Shown here: one piece after another, positions 11,565 to 24,192 of the stretch
How positions within the stretch are numbered: the stretch's first letter is position 1
Layout: each line of letters begins with the position of its first letter
The notes under the pieces: model-generated
The model's database searches: none
Told to the model about the DNA's origin: nothing
What the model saw: only the letters and a program-made list of their open reading frames with translations
From: Mariannaea sp. PMI_226
Taxonomy: Eukaryota > Ascomycota > Sordariomycetes > Hypocreales > Nectriaceae
Direction: 5' to 3'
DNA length: 64,000 bases
Assembly: GCA_024336345.1 (NCBI GenBank)
Contig: JANFOG010000012.1
Location: 1,178,001 to 1,242,000, forward strand
Made by a program: the position numbers and the translations under genes

Positions 11565-13921
11565 ATGGCTGATAATCTTGTGGACCTTACCGAACTGGGG
11601 AGTGACATGGACGAGGAGGAAGCGATTCGATATGCCATAGCTCTCTCACTCCAGGAGCAGGAATCACAAGATCAACTGGCCCCTCAGAATCCTGGAAAAG
11701 AATCGTCTCTCAGCCACAAAGAGTCTAGCTCTGATAGCCACAAGTCCGGCCTTCTTGCGCTCGATCGCAAAAAAATGGAGGAGGAGAGGTTACAGAGACT
11801 GGCTAAGCGGCGTCGAACTGCCTCCTCAGATGATGATCTTGTTGAAGTGCCACCTCCGAAGCGCAAGACCCCCTCCGAGCTACCAAAATCTCCTAGCCTA
11901 CCACCCTTTGCTAATGGAGTGGTCAAGAGGACATGGGCTCGGGGCTATCCGCGGACCCCGGAGGACATCAAGATCGAGGAGGTTTTCCAAAAGGATAAGC
12001 TTTTGCTTGCCGTGCTGAGTTCTTTTCAATGGGACGAAGAATGGATATTGTCAAAGGTGAATCTGCGTCAAACAAAGATGCTACTGCTAGCATTTGCACC
12101 AAATGAAGCACAGGTAGGCCGTCTTTCCCCATGCTCCCCTCATCGTTTGAAGCCCTGTAAGCTAACGAAGAAGCTATTTGCAGAAGACTGCGATGCAGTC
12201 AAACGTGCCACATGGGATCAAGTTTTGCTTTCCCGCTATGAATGGGCCTGGGTCGATGCATTCCAAGCTGCAGTTGCTAAAGTACGCAGATTACCTCCGA
12301 GTGGTGATCCCCACAGGCAACTTGGTGCCTTATGATTGGGGCGAGACTGGTGTCATGGAGAATGTCAGTCGCCCAGGGAGACGTCTCTGAAAATAAAACA
12401 AAAAGAAGGGTCACTAACTATATCTTAGATGGTTTTTCTAATCGATCTGCCACGAGTTGTGAACTCAGCTGAGCACCAGCCAACTGCGTTTAGCATCGAA
12501 CTCGGCCGGTTTCTGAAGGCGTCGGGCGTAGATCATAACATGGTCGACAGCCTAGCAAACTACGACTTTACACGAACGACGCATCTTCGGTTTGTGTATA
12601 GCATGTGCGAATACCAGATACCTGATCTTGACTCGTAACATGTCACATACTGATCCTTTTGACAGCCCCGGAGGCCATTTAAACGAATGGCAACGAATAG
12701 GTTCGTTGCACATGCATTACATTTGTCTTACAATTGAGCTCTGGCGTGTACAGCAGCTAACCAATTCCTTAGGATACTGTGGGCTTGGCACAAGTGTGGC
12801 TTCTCTTGGGCTTGCAACCAGCGACCCTGTTGAAGTGGACTTAGTGGTGTGTATGATGCTGTTCCACACGAACCAACTTGAGCGAACTAACTCAAGGGAC
12901 CAGTGCGCATCTCTTGGAGCAATCAACAGTGATTTGGTAGGCGCTATGTACAACGCTTGTCAAGGTAACCCTTCCCCACCCTCCCCACCGAGTTATGAGT
13001 GGAAGATCTAGATTTATGGCCTGACTCTTGTTGCAGGTGATGATGGCATGACAGAATATAACTCGAGACTGAGCCGTGCGACCAAGGCCAAAGCGTTAGA
13101 GTCGATGCACCCTGTCAAGGACCGGTTTAGAATATATTTCCCTACGGAACAAACGGTAGCCCGGAGCCGGGGAGGACGAATGGTGCGTCAGAGGAGTCCC
13201 GAAACCAGAGCCCCTGCTGCAGGCTTGCGAATTGAAGTTCTTGGACGCTAACATGAGGAAACGTACCACAAGGCTGCCGGCACCATCTGTGTTCAAGCGA
13301 AATGGTGGCGCGCACCAACTTTCCCCACCGAATTGGTGCGAGACTGTGTTAATACCCGCGACGGATTGTTGATGCACAGCAAGATGATATTTGTTCGCAA
13401 AGGGCAAACTCAGAGCCGCGGGAGCGGGCAGCATGCCGACAACGTGGATGAAGCGGAAGCTGAACCTACGAAGACACAAGCGGGACGACTATCGCCTGAC
13501 TGGGTTTATGTTGGAAGTGCAAACTTATCAGAAAGTGCATGGTAAGGCGCCGGACATCCCGACCGACCAAGAATTTTAGCAGCAGGAGACTGACACAACA
13601 GCGAACGCGAGTAGGGGCCGCTTAGTAAAAGATAGGGCAACTGGTCGACCCAAGCTGACTTGTCGCAATTGGGAGTGCGGCGTAGTGATTCGAGTTTCCG
13701 GGGCAGAACGCGCACGAGCCGGAACAGGGGCTAGGGACGCTGCAAGCAGTGGTATTAGTCGCAATGCCAATGCCGGCGGCGATGCCCCCAACACACAGTT
13801 GACTGAGACGGACACTGCCATGGGCATGGCCATGGGCATGCTCAAGGATACGATTCCGGTACCAATGCAATATCCAGGGCGGCGCTACCGTGACACGGAG
13901 GAGCCCTGGTTCTATAGCTAG
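11565..13921 (+). CDS. TDP1: tyrosyl-DNA phosphodiesterase 1
   Basis: DNA-repair phosphodiesterase of the phospholipase D superfamily that removes stalled topoisomerase I peptides from DNA 3' ends. Nine exons: 11565..12113, 12184..12363, 12429..12604, 12666..12700, 12773..12846, 12904..12964, 13037..13182, 13273..13541 and 13615..13921. Phases are consistent and give 598 residues. The two catalytic HxK motifs are present: MHSKLQLL (about residue 209) and MHSKMIFV (about 442), followed by WVYVGSANLSESAWG. The N-terminus carries an acidic/Ala/Ser helix, DEEEAIRYAIALSLQEQ (about 16-32), resembling a ubiquitin-interacting motif, then basic NLS-like strings (AKRRRTAS, PPKRKTP). The first in-frame ATG is 11565; upstream open frame hints at a longer N-terminus or an unseen first exon. 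Exon 4 is only 35 bp. Confidence 0.92.
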
Positions 13922-14030
13922 ATATGAGGGGCCATTGCTATCTCGATTGTGGCGATGCCAAGATGGGGAGAACAGAACCTAATCTACGTACCTACAGTAG
14001 GTTACAGGTACATGTCGTTTCGAAAACGGA

Positions 14031-14057
14031 CTGGGCTGGGCTGGGCTGGACTGGGCT
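14031..14057 (+). repeat. CTGGG pentanucleotide tandem repeat
   Basis: Five near-perfect copies of CTGGG/CTGGA in a row just downstream of TDP1. Confidence 0.8.
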
Positions 14058-14562
14058 AAGAAGCCAAGGCCTTGGTAACCGCAACTTAGCTCGCCCGACC
14101 TAACGCGAGGGCCAAGGGCCAGAGGGGGGGAGGGAGAGGGGTGATCGTCGCCGATGGGGACGCAACTAAAGTTCAGAGTGTGGGGAATAAGACAACAAAA
14201 TGGTGACTAACGAATCCGTACAAGCCAACTGGCTCCAAGGGCCTTCTCGGCCAGATGATGGAATTTGGAAAGCCCGTCGCTTGCAAGCGCCCCTTCAACT
14301 TCGACTTATAGTATTGGGTAATCAATCAGTCATCTGTGTGAGAATCAGTCAGTCCAACCAGTTGAATACTATCGACCCATTGCCCCGTCACCCGGGAAGC
14401 GCAAGTTCTGCATGAGACGGCGTTCATAGTACCATAATGAACTGCATAGCCATAGCAAAGAAGAGGGAAGTATGTTGATTAATTGATTACTACAGTGACA
14501 AGGGGGGGAGACTGACATTGTTTGAGTGCTCCAACCCCGACTCCAACTAGTTCACCGACTCT

Positions 14563-14613
14563 GGGGGGGAGGGGGGAGGGGGGAAGCTACTTGCATGGAT
14601 GAGGGGGGGAAGG
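14563..14613 (+). repeat. G-rich tract with quadruplex potential
   Basis: Runs of seven, six and six guanines separated by single adenines, with another G7AAG3 run 20 bp further on. Enough G3+ runs with short loops to form a G-quadruplex on the plus strand. Lies about 11 kb upstream of the WOPR start codon. Confidence 0.6.
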
Positions 14614-14989
14614 GCATTTGCGTATTGTCGTTCTTTTCTTCTTAATGCCGTGGCATCGATGCTGTAAGCTAGGTGCAACACAGATATCTAAAACAAGAGT
14701 ATGGGTGCCAATGCCAGGGTCTGTAATCTGGTACTGCGTTTTGGGGGGCAGTTGAAATGGCTGTACGAAGTACTTTAGACAACCACAAATACATACGTCA
14801 GTACGTAGCTTGCTGAAGTAAGCCCGGAGTGTTAACGATGGCCATCACATGCATTACCGGCACGTCACAGTTGTACGCAGTACATACGTACGTGCACTAC
14901 ACTACATAAGGTACCTGTTCTAGGCTTCGTTATCACAAGATAAAGAGGGTGGGTTGAGATTGCCAGTACGTACCTTTCGAGGCTCTCTT

Positions 14990-15026
14990 GCTGCTGCTGC
15001 TGCTGCCCCTCCTCCTCCTCCTCCTG
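14990..15026 (+). repeat. CTG then CCT trinucleotide microsatellites
   Basis: Six CTG units followed by six CCT units, in non-coding DNA. Confidence 0.85.
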
Positions 15027-16623
15027 GTGATATTGTTTTTACGTACTTTTGTGATGGATTGTGCTTGTCTCTGCCACTTCCCCATTCTGGACCCTAGATC
15101 CCTTGAGCTAATGCAAGTGCGTGGACCATTATGTAAGCCCTATGCAGTAAACACCATTTGCTCTGAGACCCGCGATGGCCATCTGAGAAAAAAAAACATG
15201 GTGAAATGTCCCAATTGACCTTGAAGGTGCGTGAAAGAAGGAGGGGGTACAACGGCTGCAATGGGTCAAGCCTGGGGAGCCGGAGGAGCCCTAACCCCGG
15301 GATGGTGTTCTGGCCGTCCGCTTCCAGAGGGGCGATGGCGCACCTCTGGAATGTGGCGCCTGAGACAGGGCTTCCGTTGCACATTGAAGAGGAAAGGGGG
15401 GGGTGTCGGTCAAAGACATGAAGCCAAGGTGACCAAGGACAAAGGCGACAAGTAAGGAAGAGGAGGAACATTAAGAAGGCCGGCGATCAGGCCGGTACCC
15501 ACGGGTCAGCCTACGGGAGTAGATCTTGTAAGTTGGATGAGAGGAGCAATGCTTATTTTTTTTTTTTTCCCTTTTCTTTTTGTTCTTTCTTCTTCCTCTC
15601 CGGTGGTTTTTCTTTTCTAATAAAAAGTTCTCGGCAAGGAGATTTCCTGGATGCCTTAGCGACTTGGCAACTCAGGATTGAATGACGGAATACAAAGGCG
15701 CTAGCAGTTCTTTTAACGATTTTGGCCTAAACCCCTTGTTTCGCCGACTGTGCTATGTAATACTTATGTATGCCCTCATCGTGGCGAGGAGCTGGCACTC
15801 CGTAGTCAAGGAAGCATGTGGGAGAACTGAGTGCTTCATTGGATGACGTGTGGTTCACGAATGACATAAGAAAAGGGGAAAGAGAGAATTGTTTGGGACC
15901 GATAACATTGACCAGATGTGTCTGATATTGGCGGAGGTCGCGTGTGATTTCCAGTGTGAGTGGGGATATGGGAGAGGGAAATAGGTAATAAGAGGGGGAT
16001 GAATCTGAGATGGATGGGAGGGGGGCATGGCTCATGAAAGAGACGAGTTGAAGAGAGGAAAAGTGCGAGGGCGTTCATGGATGGTCAGAAGAATGGACAA
16101 AAAGAGATAGGAGGGGGACAAAGTAGAATCGAGGGCATGTGAGCATGGGCTTGTTGGAGAAAGTGATTGACAGCTGACAGATTCGAAGAAAAAAAGGAAA
16201 AAAATAAAGGCCATAGTTGATTTAGAGAGGTGTGTACCTCATACGTAGCAAACCAGGTAAGGGCTTAGGTATCAGAAGAAGGACCGCTTGTCGGTCGCCC
16301 ATGGAGTGACATTGCCGCGCTCTTGTTGGCTCGTACACTGTACACTTTCTCCGTGCACTTGAACTACCTAACCTGTCTTTGGGGTTTGCGACAGCCAGTG
16401 ACGTGAACCGAATGCGATAATTGGCGAAAGGACGCTAGATACATGAAGGTAGGAGTCAAGAGGGAGTCAAGAGGGAGCCACGAAAACGACCTAACCAAGC
16501 GGGAATTTAACAGAGTAGAGGGAATGGGCATATGAAAACCCACTGGGAGGAACGAGCCGATCGAAAGCTCTAACCGAAAAGAAAGATGGAAAGGGACACT
16601 AGACAAGTCAACCTCGGTGCGCC

Positions 16624-16644
16624 GTCGCCGCCGCCGCCGCCGCC
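16624..16644 (+). repeat. CCG trinucleotide microsatellite
   Basis: Seven GCC/CCG units in a row. An ATC6 tract lies 110 bp downstream at 16755-16772. Both in non-coding DNA. Confidence 0.8.
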
Positions 16645-19149
16645 CACGGATGATGAGGAGATGGAGCTCATGATGTTGAGCTCCCAGGAAAGGTCAAGCT
16701 TCAAAGCTCCAGAGCCATGTATGGTGTAATATCCGATATACCCTACATTAACATTATCATCATCATCATCATGTTTTCCCCCTCCTCCTGCAGAAGCGAC
16801 AGTATGGTGATGGTGGTGGCGCTGGAGGTAGTGGTGGTGCTGCTGCAGTTGATCAACTTTACGAGCATTGCACAAAATCCGTTCATCAACCCTGCTGGAC
16901 ATGGGCCACCACCAGCAAGATTAACTACCCAGATAGTCACCAGATTCGAACATCCTTCAGGAACCAACAGCAACCAAGAGCTCATCACAGTCTCATCCAA
17001 CAACCATTGCCGAGCCGTCACAATCCGTGCTTCGTACATGGTATAAACCCATGACACGGCATCTGCCGGCATTGCATGACTTGACCCCCTCCCCCTCCCC
17101 TCTATCGTACCTATTCGATCAAACAAACCATGCGGCTACAATAACCTGTCCTGTTCATGTCACCGTACAATACAGTACGCACACTGAGGGACCAGAGCTT
17201 CTTCGGCGACAAAGCAGCTCTTGGTCTCTGACACCACTCACCCTCCTTCTTGACTGTCACACAGACAAACCCCACACAACCACCACACTCAGATCACACA
17301 CACACACCACAAAGACAAACACACTCACAAACCAACCCCTGGAACGCACCACGTTGTTGCTGTTGTGACCCTGCTCAACGAGTACTTGTTTTTTTTTTTC
17401 TTTCTTCTTTTTATTTTTCCCCTCTTTTTTCTAACCCCTTGCCTTGTTCTGACAGGTGGGAATTTACGACCCTGATAACAAAACAACATTATTTTATACA
17501 CTCAAAAGCATAGCTACACTGGAGCCAGCATAGTGATGCGGAATCAATGGGGAAGAAAAAAAATACTCTCAAGGTCCCCGGTTCCAATTTAACCAGAGAA
17601 ACCCCGCACAGCATTCTCTGGACCCTTTTCTGGCTACTGTACGCGGTTACTCGCTCAGGTTTGCTCAAACCAATAGGATGGATGAAGTCACGAGTATCTA
17701 TTCCATCATAGGGTTGTCGATGGTGTGAGAATTTAGGACAGGATACCACCGGGGAGTTGGTGGAAGAATTGATTCCATGTCTCTCCATGTCCTCCTAGTC
17801 GGTGGGTAGATAACAACAGCCCCAAAGGGATGTCATTTGTTATGCACGTATACGAATTGCCCAAACCTGCCAAATTTGACACCCGTTTTCTCCGTCTTCT
17901 CCGTTTTCTCCGTCTGTTCCCGGCCGCGGAGCAATGGTACCAGGCACTGCGCTGCACCCTGGCTGGCCTTGGGCCCGTTTCGCGCATCTCAAAATCTCCA
18001 TGATCGATAAGACTGCAATCTCGGCAGCACCTAAGAGTATCCAGTTGTTTGGGATGACTCGTTTGCCGATGCTCAGAAGGGAAAACGAATCGCGAGAATA
18101 TGATGTGCATGGAGCTTTTACACAACTGAGATGAGGGGCATGTGGTTGACAATTGCTTACACGCATTATTAGCCCGATGGTCAATCCACAATACAAGGTA
18201 CGAAGTACTCTGGTGTGTAGGGCTGCGCAAATGCATGTACAGTACTGCACGTTGCTGCAACTTTGGCTTCCTGCGTTAGCGCAGCAGACGGCGGCTCTGC
18301 TTAGGCCAATAGACGGTGGATGCCGCTTGTTTGCCCAGTGAGGGGTTGACAATGGATCTTGAACCACCATCCGCACATTTGTCGCCTCTGTTGGTTTTCA
18401 CTCTCCACCCTCTCTTGTTTTCCGAATCCTGCCCTATGAATTGTGGCTCCTTGTCAGTTTACTCTATGGGTGTGGGGGGTAATCGGGCTACAACAAAATT
18501 GTACTATGTAAGTGACCAGCATTATTTCCTTCATCTCACTCAGTTGACTTACCATGTACAAAGTGTGCAATTCACAGCCTTGGCTACCCTCATTGGTCCC
18601 TTTTTTTTTCTCTTCTCTTCTTTTCTTTTCTTTTTTTTTTCTTTCCCTACCCACGTATACATTGTGGAAGCCACACCATCCATGGCACTCTCTTGAAAGT
18701 GGACGACACATCGGAATTCTCGCAGAGCACACACCTCGGCTATCGCCATTTGTTTTCTCGAGGACTTTTTAGTCCTCTTAAAAGAGGAGCAGCCGGGAGA
18801 GTGGAGATGGGCAATTGGGTCCTCTAAGTGAAGACTAAACTCAACTTCCCCCCACCTCCCCTTCCATCGTGAGAAGGAGAGCCGAAAAGAGGGCCGTCAG
18901 CTTAAATTGTGTTGGTCTAAGTGCAAAGTTATCTGTTTGCCTCCCTCTGTGTGGTTGTGAACCGATCATGGCTGGGCTAAGGATTGAACTGGTGTCATTG
19001 AAGACTAGGTCGGGCTGTGTGATGGGATACCCCGTGGATCCTCGCTGAAAACCGATCGGTCAATTGCTGCCTGCCGGAATGGTGGCCACTGGACGGACCG
19101 GAGGGACTTGGAGGTACCGGGGACGCTTTGGAGGTACTCATGTACTGTA

Positions 19150-19200
19150 TGATGATGAGCTCGTGATGATGATGACGATGATGATTATGATATGATGATA
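19150..19200 (+). repeat. GAT/ATG-rich imperfect microsatellite
   Basis: About 50 bases composed almost entirely of GAT units with interruptions. Non-coding. Confidence 0.75.
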
Positions 19201-21397
19201 GTGGCTCTACACATGCTTCCTTGTGACTCCCAGAGATTCCATTCTCCCGACGCATTTGCTGTTCTACCTACAGATATGGCATCACCCCTTACGAGCCTCA
19301 TTTTATTCAATTGACATTCAGCTGAGGGATGCAGGGTGTTATGCCCAACCCACATGTTCATCTTCGGGGGCTAGCTTTTTTCACGAAGCCAAACTGTGTA
19401 CCTGATTGACATGAACTGTAAAGTCCTGTTGGTGGGCAGGGAAAAGCCATTGGAGATGGAGACATGTCTACCTCCCCACCTTCGGCCACTCTGTACTTCA
19501 TAATACCGGTAGTAAATACGGAGTACCGTGTTTGCGCATAGCGTACCTCGAGAAACGTACAGATTACGCACACACAGAACATGCCAAAGACGCCTTGTGA
19601 GATCTTTCCTATTACTCATTTACCAGACAAGCGCCCGGCTTTGCCAGGTCCTTTGTCCCGGGCTCGGTGCATGCCATTGTAACACCCTGGCACCCTGTCA
19701 CCCTTGATCCTTGGCTCATTGATACCCCTGCCTTGTCGTTTTCGTCCTTTTTCTTCCTTTTTCTTTATTCTTATGCTCAAGGGCCTCACCCGTTCAACCT
19801 CCCCCCCAAAATCCTGGTGCCGCGTTTTTGTGCTGTTGGCCCGGCTCTCGCCTTGCCCAGCCACTCAGCCCGGGAAGCCAAGCCACTTGCACAACCCAAA
19901 AACCCTTGCAAATTGGAGAAGGAGGGGAAATCTGTCTGTCCCCTTCTTCTCACCTGAGGTGAAGGCCCTACCTATTCTTGAAAATGCTACCTACCCTGAC
20001 GAAGAAGGGGATGGGATTAATACGAAAAGGGCAAAATAGGATACCTCGTCCGAGACCAGCGCCGGGCAGTGCGTTGGACCGTCTTGGCTTTGCATTACTT
20101 CGCCACCCATCAATGATTTCTACAGCTTTGACTCTTGAAACCTCTCCAGTCCTTTTTCTTTCCCATCCTTGCGCAATGAGAGCGAACCTGGTAACAGGGC
20201 ATTAGCATGGTCTACGTGTCGTGTCAAATTCCGTAATCGTCGCCGTCCGTCATGCCTGGGTACCATCGTATCCTTAGTCAACAAAGATGAAGTGATATGC
20301 CGTCCATCCGGTAGACAAGTCTTGGCCGTCTTAGCTCCTGGACCTCTCACTCCGCTCGACGTTGGGACGTTGGGCCACCTTTCAACATGTTACGTACGTC
20401 CTTTGTGTGAGCTGGTCCACTTTGCGATGATCAATGGCCTAGACAAGCTGAACATGCTCCTCCATCCATTGCCTTGGGCCCTAGGTCTCATGGGTTAAAG
20501 AAGGGTTCCGATTCAGAAAAAGTAGCTCGATGTGGACTAGGGAACTTACGGAGCCGTCGTCCCTGGCTTCAAATGCCTAGCCAATTGGAGCAAAGCCTGC
20601 CGTGGGAAACGGGGAGGTCAGGAAATCCCCAGAGACCCGGAACAAAAGTGTATTAAGCGAGCGTTGATGGTATTGGCTGTACGAGGTTGGTTGGTATTTG
20701 AGGGTCAAGACTCAGGACGCATTCGATTTGTGAGAGTCCAGGGACCATCTGCTAACACAATATTCTCTACTCTCTATTCAAGAAGTCATGTTTCCACACC
20801 AACTCTCATGTCGCTGTATCCAACCAGGGTTAAACCATTTTCACAGCGTTACATGAACTATGAATCCATCATCTGTACGCCATGAAAATACTGGACACTT
20901 GAGAACTAGCCCAGGGGGTGGGGCTTTGCAGTGCTACATCCATAGTTCTTCGTTCTAATTCTCCGTTCACACCTCTTGCAACGAGAGTCATGTCTCTTTT
21001 GTAACAAGATGCGAAGAAGAACCCAGTTCTTTTGAGATTAATATGTGCGAAGTATGGAGAAGTGGTAAATTTGGAGGAGAGATCCGGGACTGTATGGATA
21101 CAACATGACCGAGAACGGGCTCTTCGGAGGCACTCTCAATGAGGGATAGGTAAAATTGATGGCAATTTAGACCTTGTTCATGAAGAAGAAAGGGAAAGGA
21201 AATCAGAACGACTTCATGATACAAGTCATTTGGGTGTTGCTTGTTGTCTTCTTCTGCATGATTTTAGAACGACTCTGTGGGAATTAGGCGTTCTCTTTTG
21301 GCTATATGGTGTCCATTGTCTTCCAAATGTCTTGCCAAAGAGTCTGGATGATTGATATAAGCTCCAGAATGTTTTTGACAGCAACGCCTTCACGCGA

Positions 21398-21449
21398 AAG
21401 CTTGTCCTTGAAGCTTGCCCTTGAAGCTTGCCCTTGAAGCTTACCCTGG
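21398..21449 (+). repeat. 13 bp tandem repeat, four copies
   Basis: Unit AAGCTTGCCCTTG is repeated four times (first copy GTCC instead of GCCC, last copy degenerate: AAGCTTACCCTGG). Each unit holds an AAGCTT palindrome. Located about 4.1 kb upstream of the WOPR gene. Confidence 0.85.
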
Positions 21450-22248
21450 GGTGGAGAGGGGAGCGGGGGTGTAAAAGAGAGAAGAGAAGATCATGTTTAT
21501 CGTATTGCACGATGCAAGTCTCTCTTCAAGTTGGATGATATTGGCCGGCTCACACTGCAATTCTGCTCTTGTCTTATTCACCTGATAAAGTAGACGAGAT
21601 CTACCCGAGAAAAGAAGCACAAATCTCACTTTCTTCCTTGTTTCTTTACTTGACGGTTTTTGATGCCACCTTTGATCATGGTCATCGGTTGTCACCGTCA
21701 CTGCCACCCTCCGCAGACTTGGACTTATCTCTACCAACACCACACGCACACAACTCTCGGTTTGTCTGTACCCTTGCTGTTCTACACCGATACCAGTTGT
21801 TTCGCGCTGCCACTGCAAGTACATAAGCACATTTATGATTTTGAATTTTTTGAATTCTTTTTTTTTTATCTCCTTTGCCCCCCGGTCTATGGCCACATGG
21901 CAACATGAATAAAATCACAGACTAGAGGCTCAATTATTTGCCCGTTCGCGCCAAAAAATCCACTGGCACCGCCGAATGCGCCGACGGCGACGAATGCACT
22001 TCCGTTGCTTCCAATCCATCCCATCTCATCCATCCCCCTCACTCCACACGTGAGATCGATTCACACCCCCTCCCCCCGTTCCCTCCCTCGCGGACACCCT
22101 CCCCTCCCCTCCCCTACTGCCGCACACCGTACCCAAGCTCCTCCTCATCCTCCACCTCCGCCGCCTCACTGTCAAGCAAGACAAACATCAATCAGCAGTA
22201 AACACACGGGAGGAGGAGACCTTACAGCTGACGACGAACTAGCTACAG

Positions 22249-22264
22249 TACCTTAGCTAAGGTA
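22249..22264. repeat. 16 bp perfect palindrome TACCTTAGCTAAGGTA
   Basis: The 16 bases equal their own reverse complement. It belongs to the same TACC..GGTA motif family found in other intergenic regions of the window. Could be a dimeric protein-binding site or a mobile-element footprint. Confidence 0.7.
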
Positions 22265-24166
22265 GTTTGTTTCTCCCCCCCCCCTCTCCCCTCCCATTCC
22301 CTCCAAAAGGCCCCCCAAAAAAGAAAAGAGCACGTACCTCATCCTCTCCTCTCACTCCTCTGCTATCTCACTTCTATCCGTGACGAAACTACTTCTTCTC
22401 GTGGTCTCCCACTCCGGGACGCTACTCCAATTTCATTCTTCCCGCATTCCTGTCTTCAATTGCCTTGTCTCTCTCTAACCTCGCCTTCTTCCTTTTACTC
22501 TGATACGTTACCACGCAAGCATTTTTGTTTTTACCTTTTGCCACCCGCCACTCTGTTCACCGTAGCGGTACCTGCCGGCCCAACTCAGCCTCACAAAGCC
22601 AGAAGGAATAAATAAGCAAAAAATTGGACCATTATTTTGACAGCTGCAGTATCAAAGTCTGACCGGAGGTGTGGTCGCGTGTTGCTGCGAGGTGGAAGGG
22701 CCAACCAAATCAACGGCAAAAGGAAAGGGAAAGGGAAAAGACCAGAAAAGAAAAGAAAAGGCAGAACCCAGTGTCACAATCAAGATTGTTTGCATTCGGG
22801 GTAAAATCTATCGGGAAACCTCGACTGCACAATTCACATTGGGCGTCGAATTTCCGTGCCCGCTTTCGACGACCGAGTACGGGACGTGTTTGTCTGCCGT
22901 TCTCGATTCGAACTGGTCTCTACAGGATCTCGGAAGGGGGCGTGTCTGTCTCAGAAGAGAGAAAGAGGAGAAGGATAAGAAGACAGAAAAAAGGAGAGGA
23001 GAAAAACGAAGGGAAGAAAGGGCCATACTGCCGTTCAGCGACGCAGTTCTCGGGGAAAATAAGTGCAAAAAGGGGCCTGACCTGCTCCAGTTCCCGTTCC
23101 TGGTTGCTGGCTTTCGGTGTATGTGTGGTGTGCTGTTATTTACTTGTGTGGTATCACCACTTCCGGACGGTTCAAGACAACAACGACCGTTCTCCGCCTT
23201 TACATTTTGACTCGGTCATCGCTCTGGGCCGCGAACCCACCGAGACTTGTGTTACTTTGAAAACAGCCAGGCCGCAGGGCATCCTTCAGGAACTTGGCCT
23301 GCCCCTCTCGTTTGTCCCGGGTCCGGTGTTCAAAGTCACCAGCGTCAAAGAAGCAGAGCGAGTTTGAGACACGCATGACAGGCACAAGGGGAAGAGAAAC
23401 CCAGAAAAAAAAAACCTGGAGAGAAAGCAAGACACCCCCAAAATCAGTAAAACACTGCTCACCCACGAAACCGTCTCCCGTCTTTTATTATTATTATTTC
23501 CCTCTTGGTCGTCCTTGTTACCACCGCATCCGTCTCCGTCGACAGCTACCAAAAAGGAAGCACACAAGCAAGTAAACCCACCTCGGTTCCCATTGTCAAG
23601 TCTTCTCGTCTCGCTTCTTCTCGGGCTTATTCTTGTCCGTTAGCAGCGTATTCCAGGTCATACAAGCCACCAGGGAAAAGTGGCATGTTGAAAAAAGCAC
23701 AATTGCAATTGGCCTCAGGAGAATCTCTCTATCATCATCCATCACACACGCCTCTCTGGATCCAAACCTCACACACCACCCCCACCCCCCTCCCTACCTG
23801 CTCCTTGCTGCCTGCGTCCGCTACGTACGAAGTACATTTCTGTGTGATCTGCAGATCCCGTTTTCAACTCATCCACCTAATTGCCTACTTCGTTCTCGCT
23901 CTTCTCCCCCACCTCTCTTGTGTGCGGATACGCAGGCAGGCTCTGTCCTGGTTGGACGATCACCAACGGAGTACATCGCCGCTATCTGTTTTAGACGTTG
24001 TAAAGACTTATACTGTAACTTTTTCTTCTTCTCAAAGTCCACGTGCCCAATTATTATAGGAACAACAGCAAAGGCAACAGGAATAATAACAACAACAACA
24101 ACCACAAACTCAGAAAGAAAAGAAGGTCAAAGACCGCCACCGACTACAAAGACACACACGCAGACG

Positions 24167-24192
24167 AAGAGAGAGAGAGAGAGAGAGAGAGA
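24167..24192 (+). repeat. GA dinucleotide microsatellite
   Basis: About thirteen GA units in the presumed leader/promoter of the WOPR gene. Confidence 0.9.

Noticed and set aside
9260..13921. Amine oxidase next to other enzymes as a secondary-metabolite cluster
   Set aside because: Neighbours are TDP1 and a PNRC protein; no polyketide synthase, peptide synthetase, terpene cyclase or transporter is nearby.
17733..18376. Two overlapping minus-strand ORFs of about 175 codons
   Set aside because: They overlap in different frames with unrelated translations and no splice or family support.
22669..23367. 232-codon plus-strand ORF in the WOPR upstream region
   Set aside because: Its translation is Arg/Lys/Glu low complexity from GA-rich DNA, it starts with a non-ATG codon, a second frame is equally open over the same bases, and no family is recognisable.
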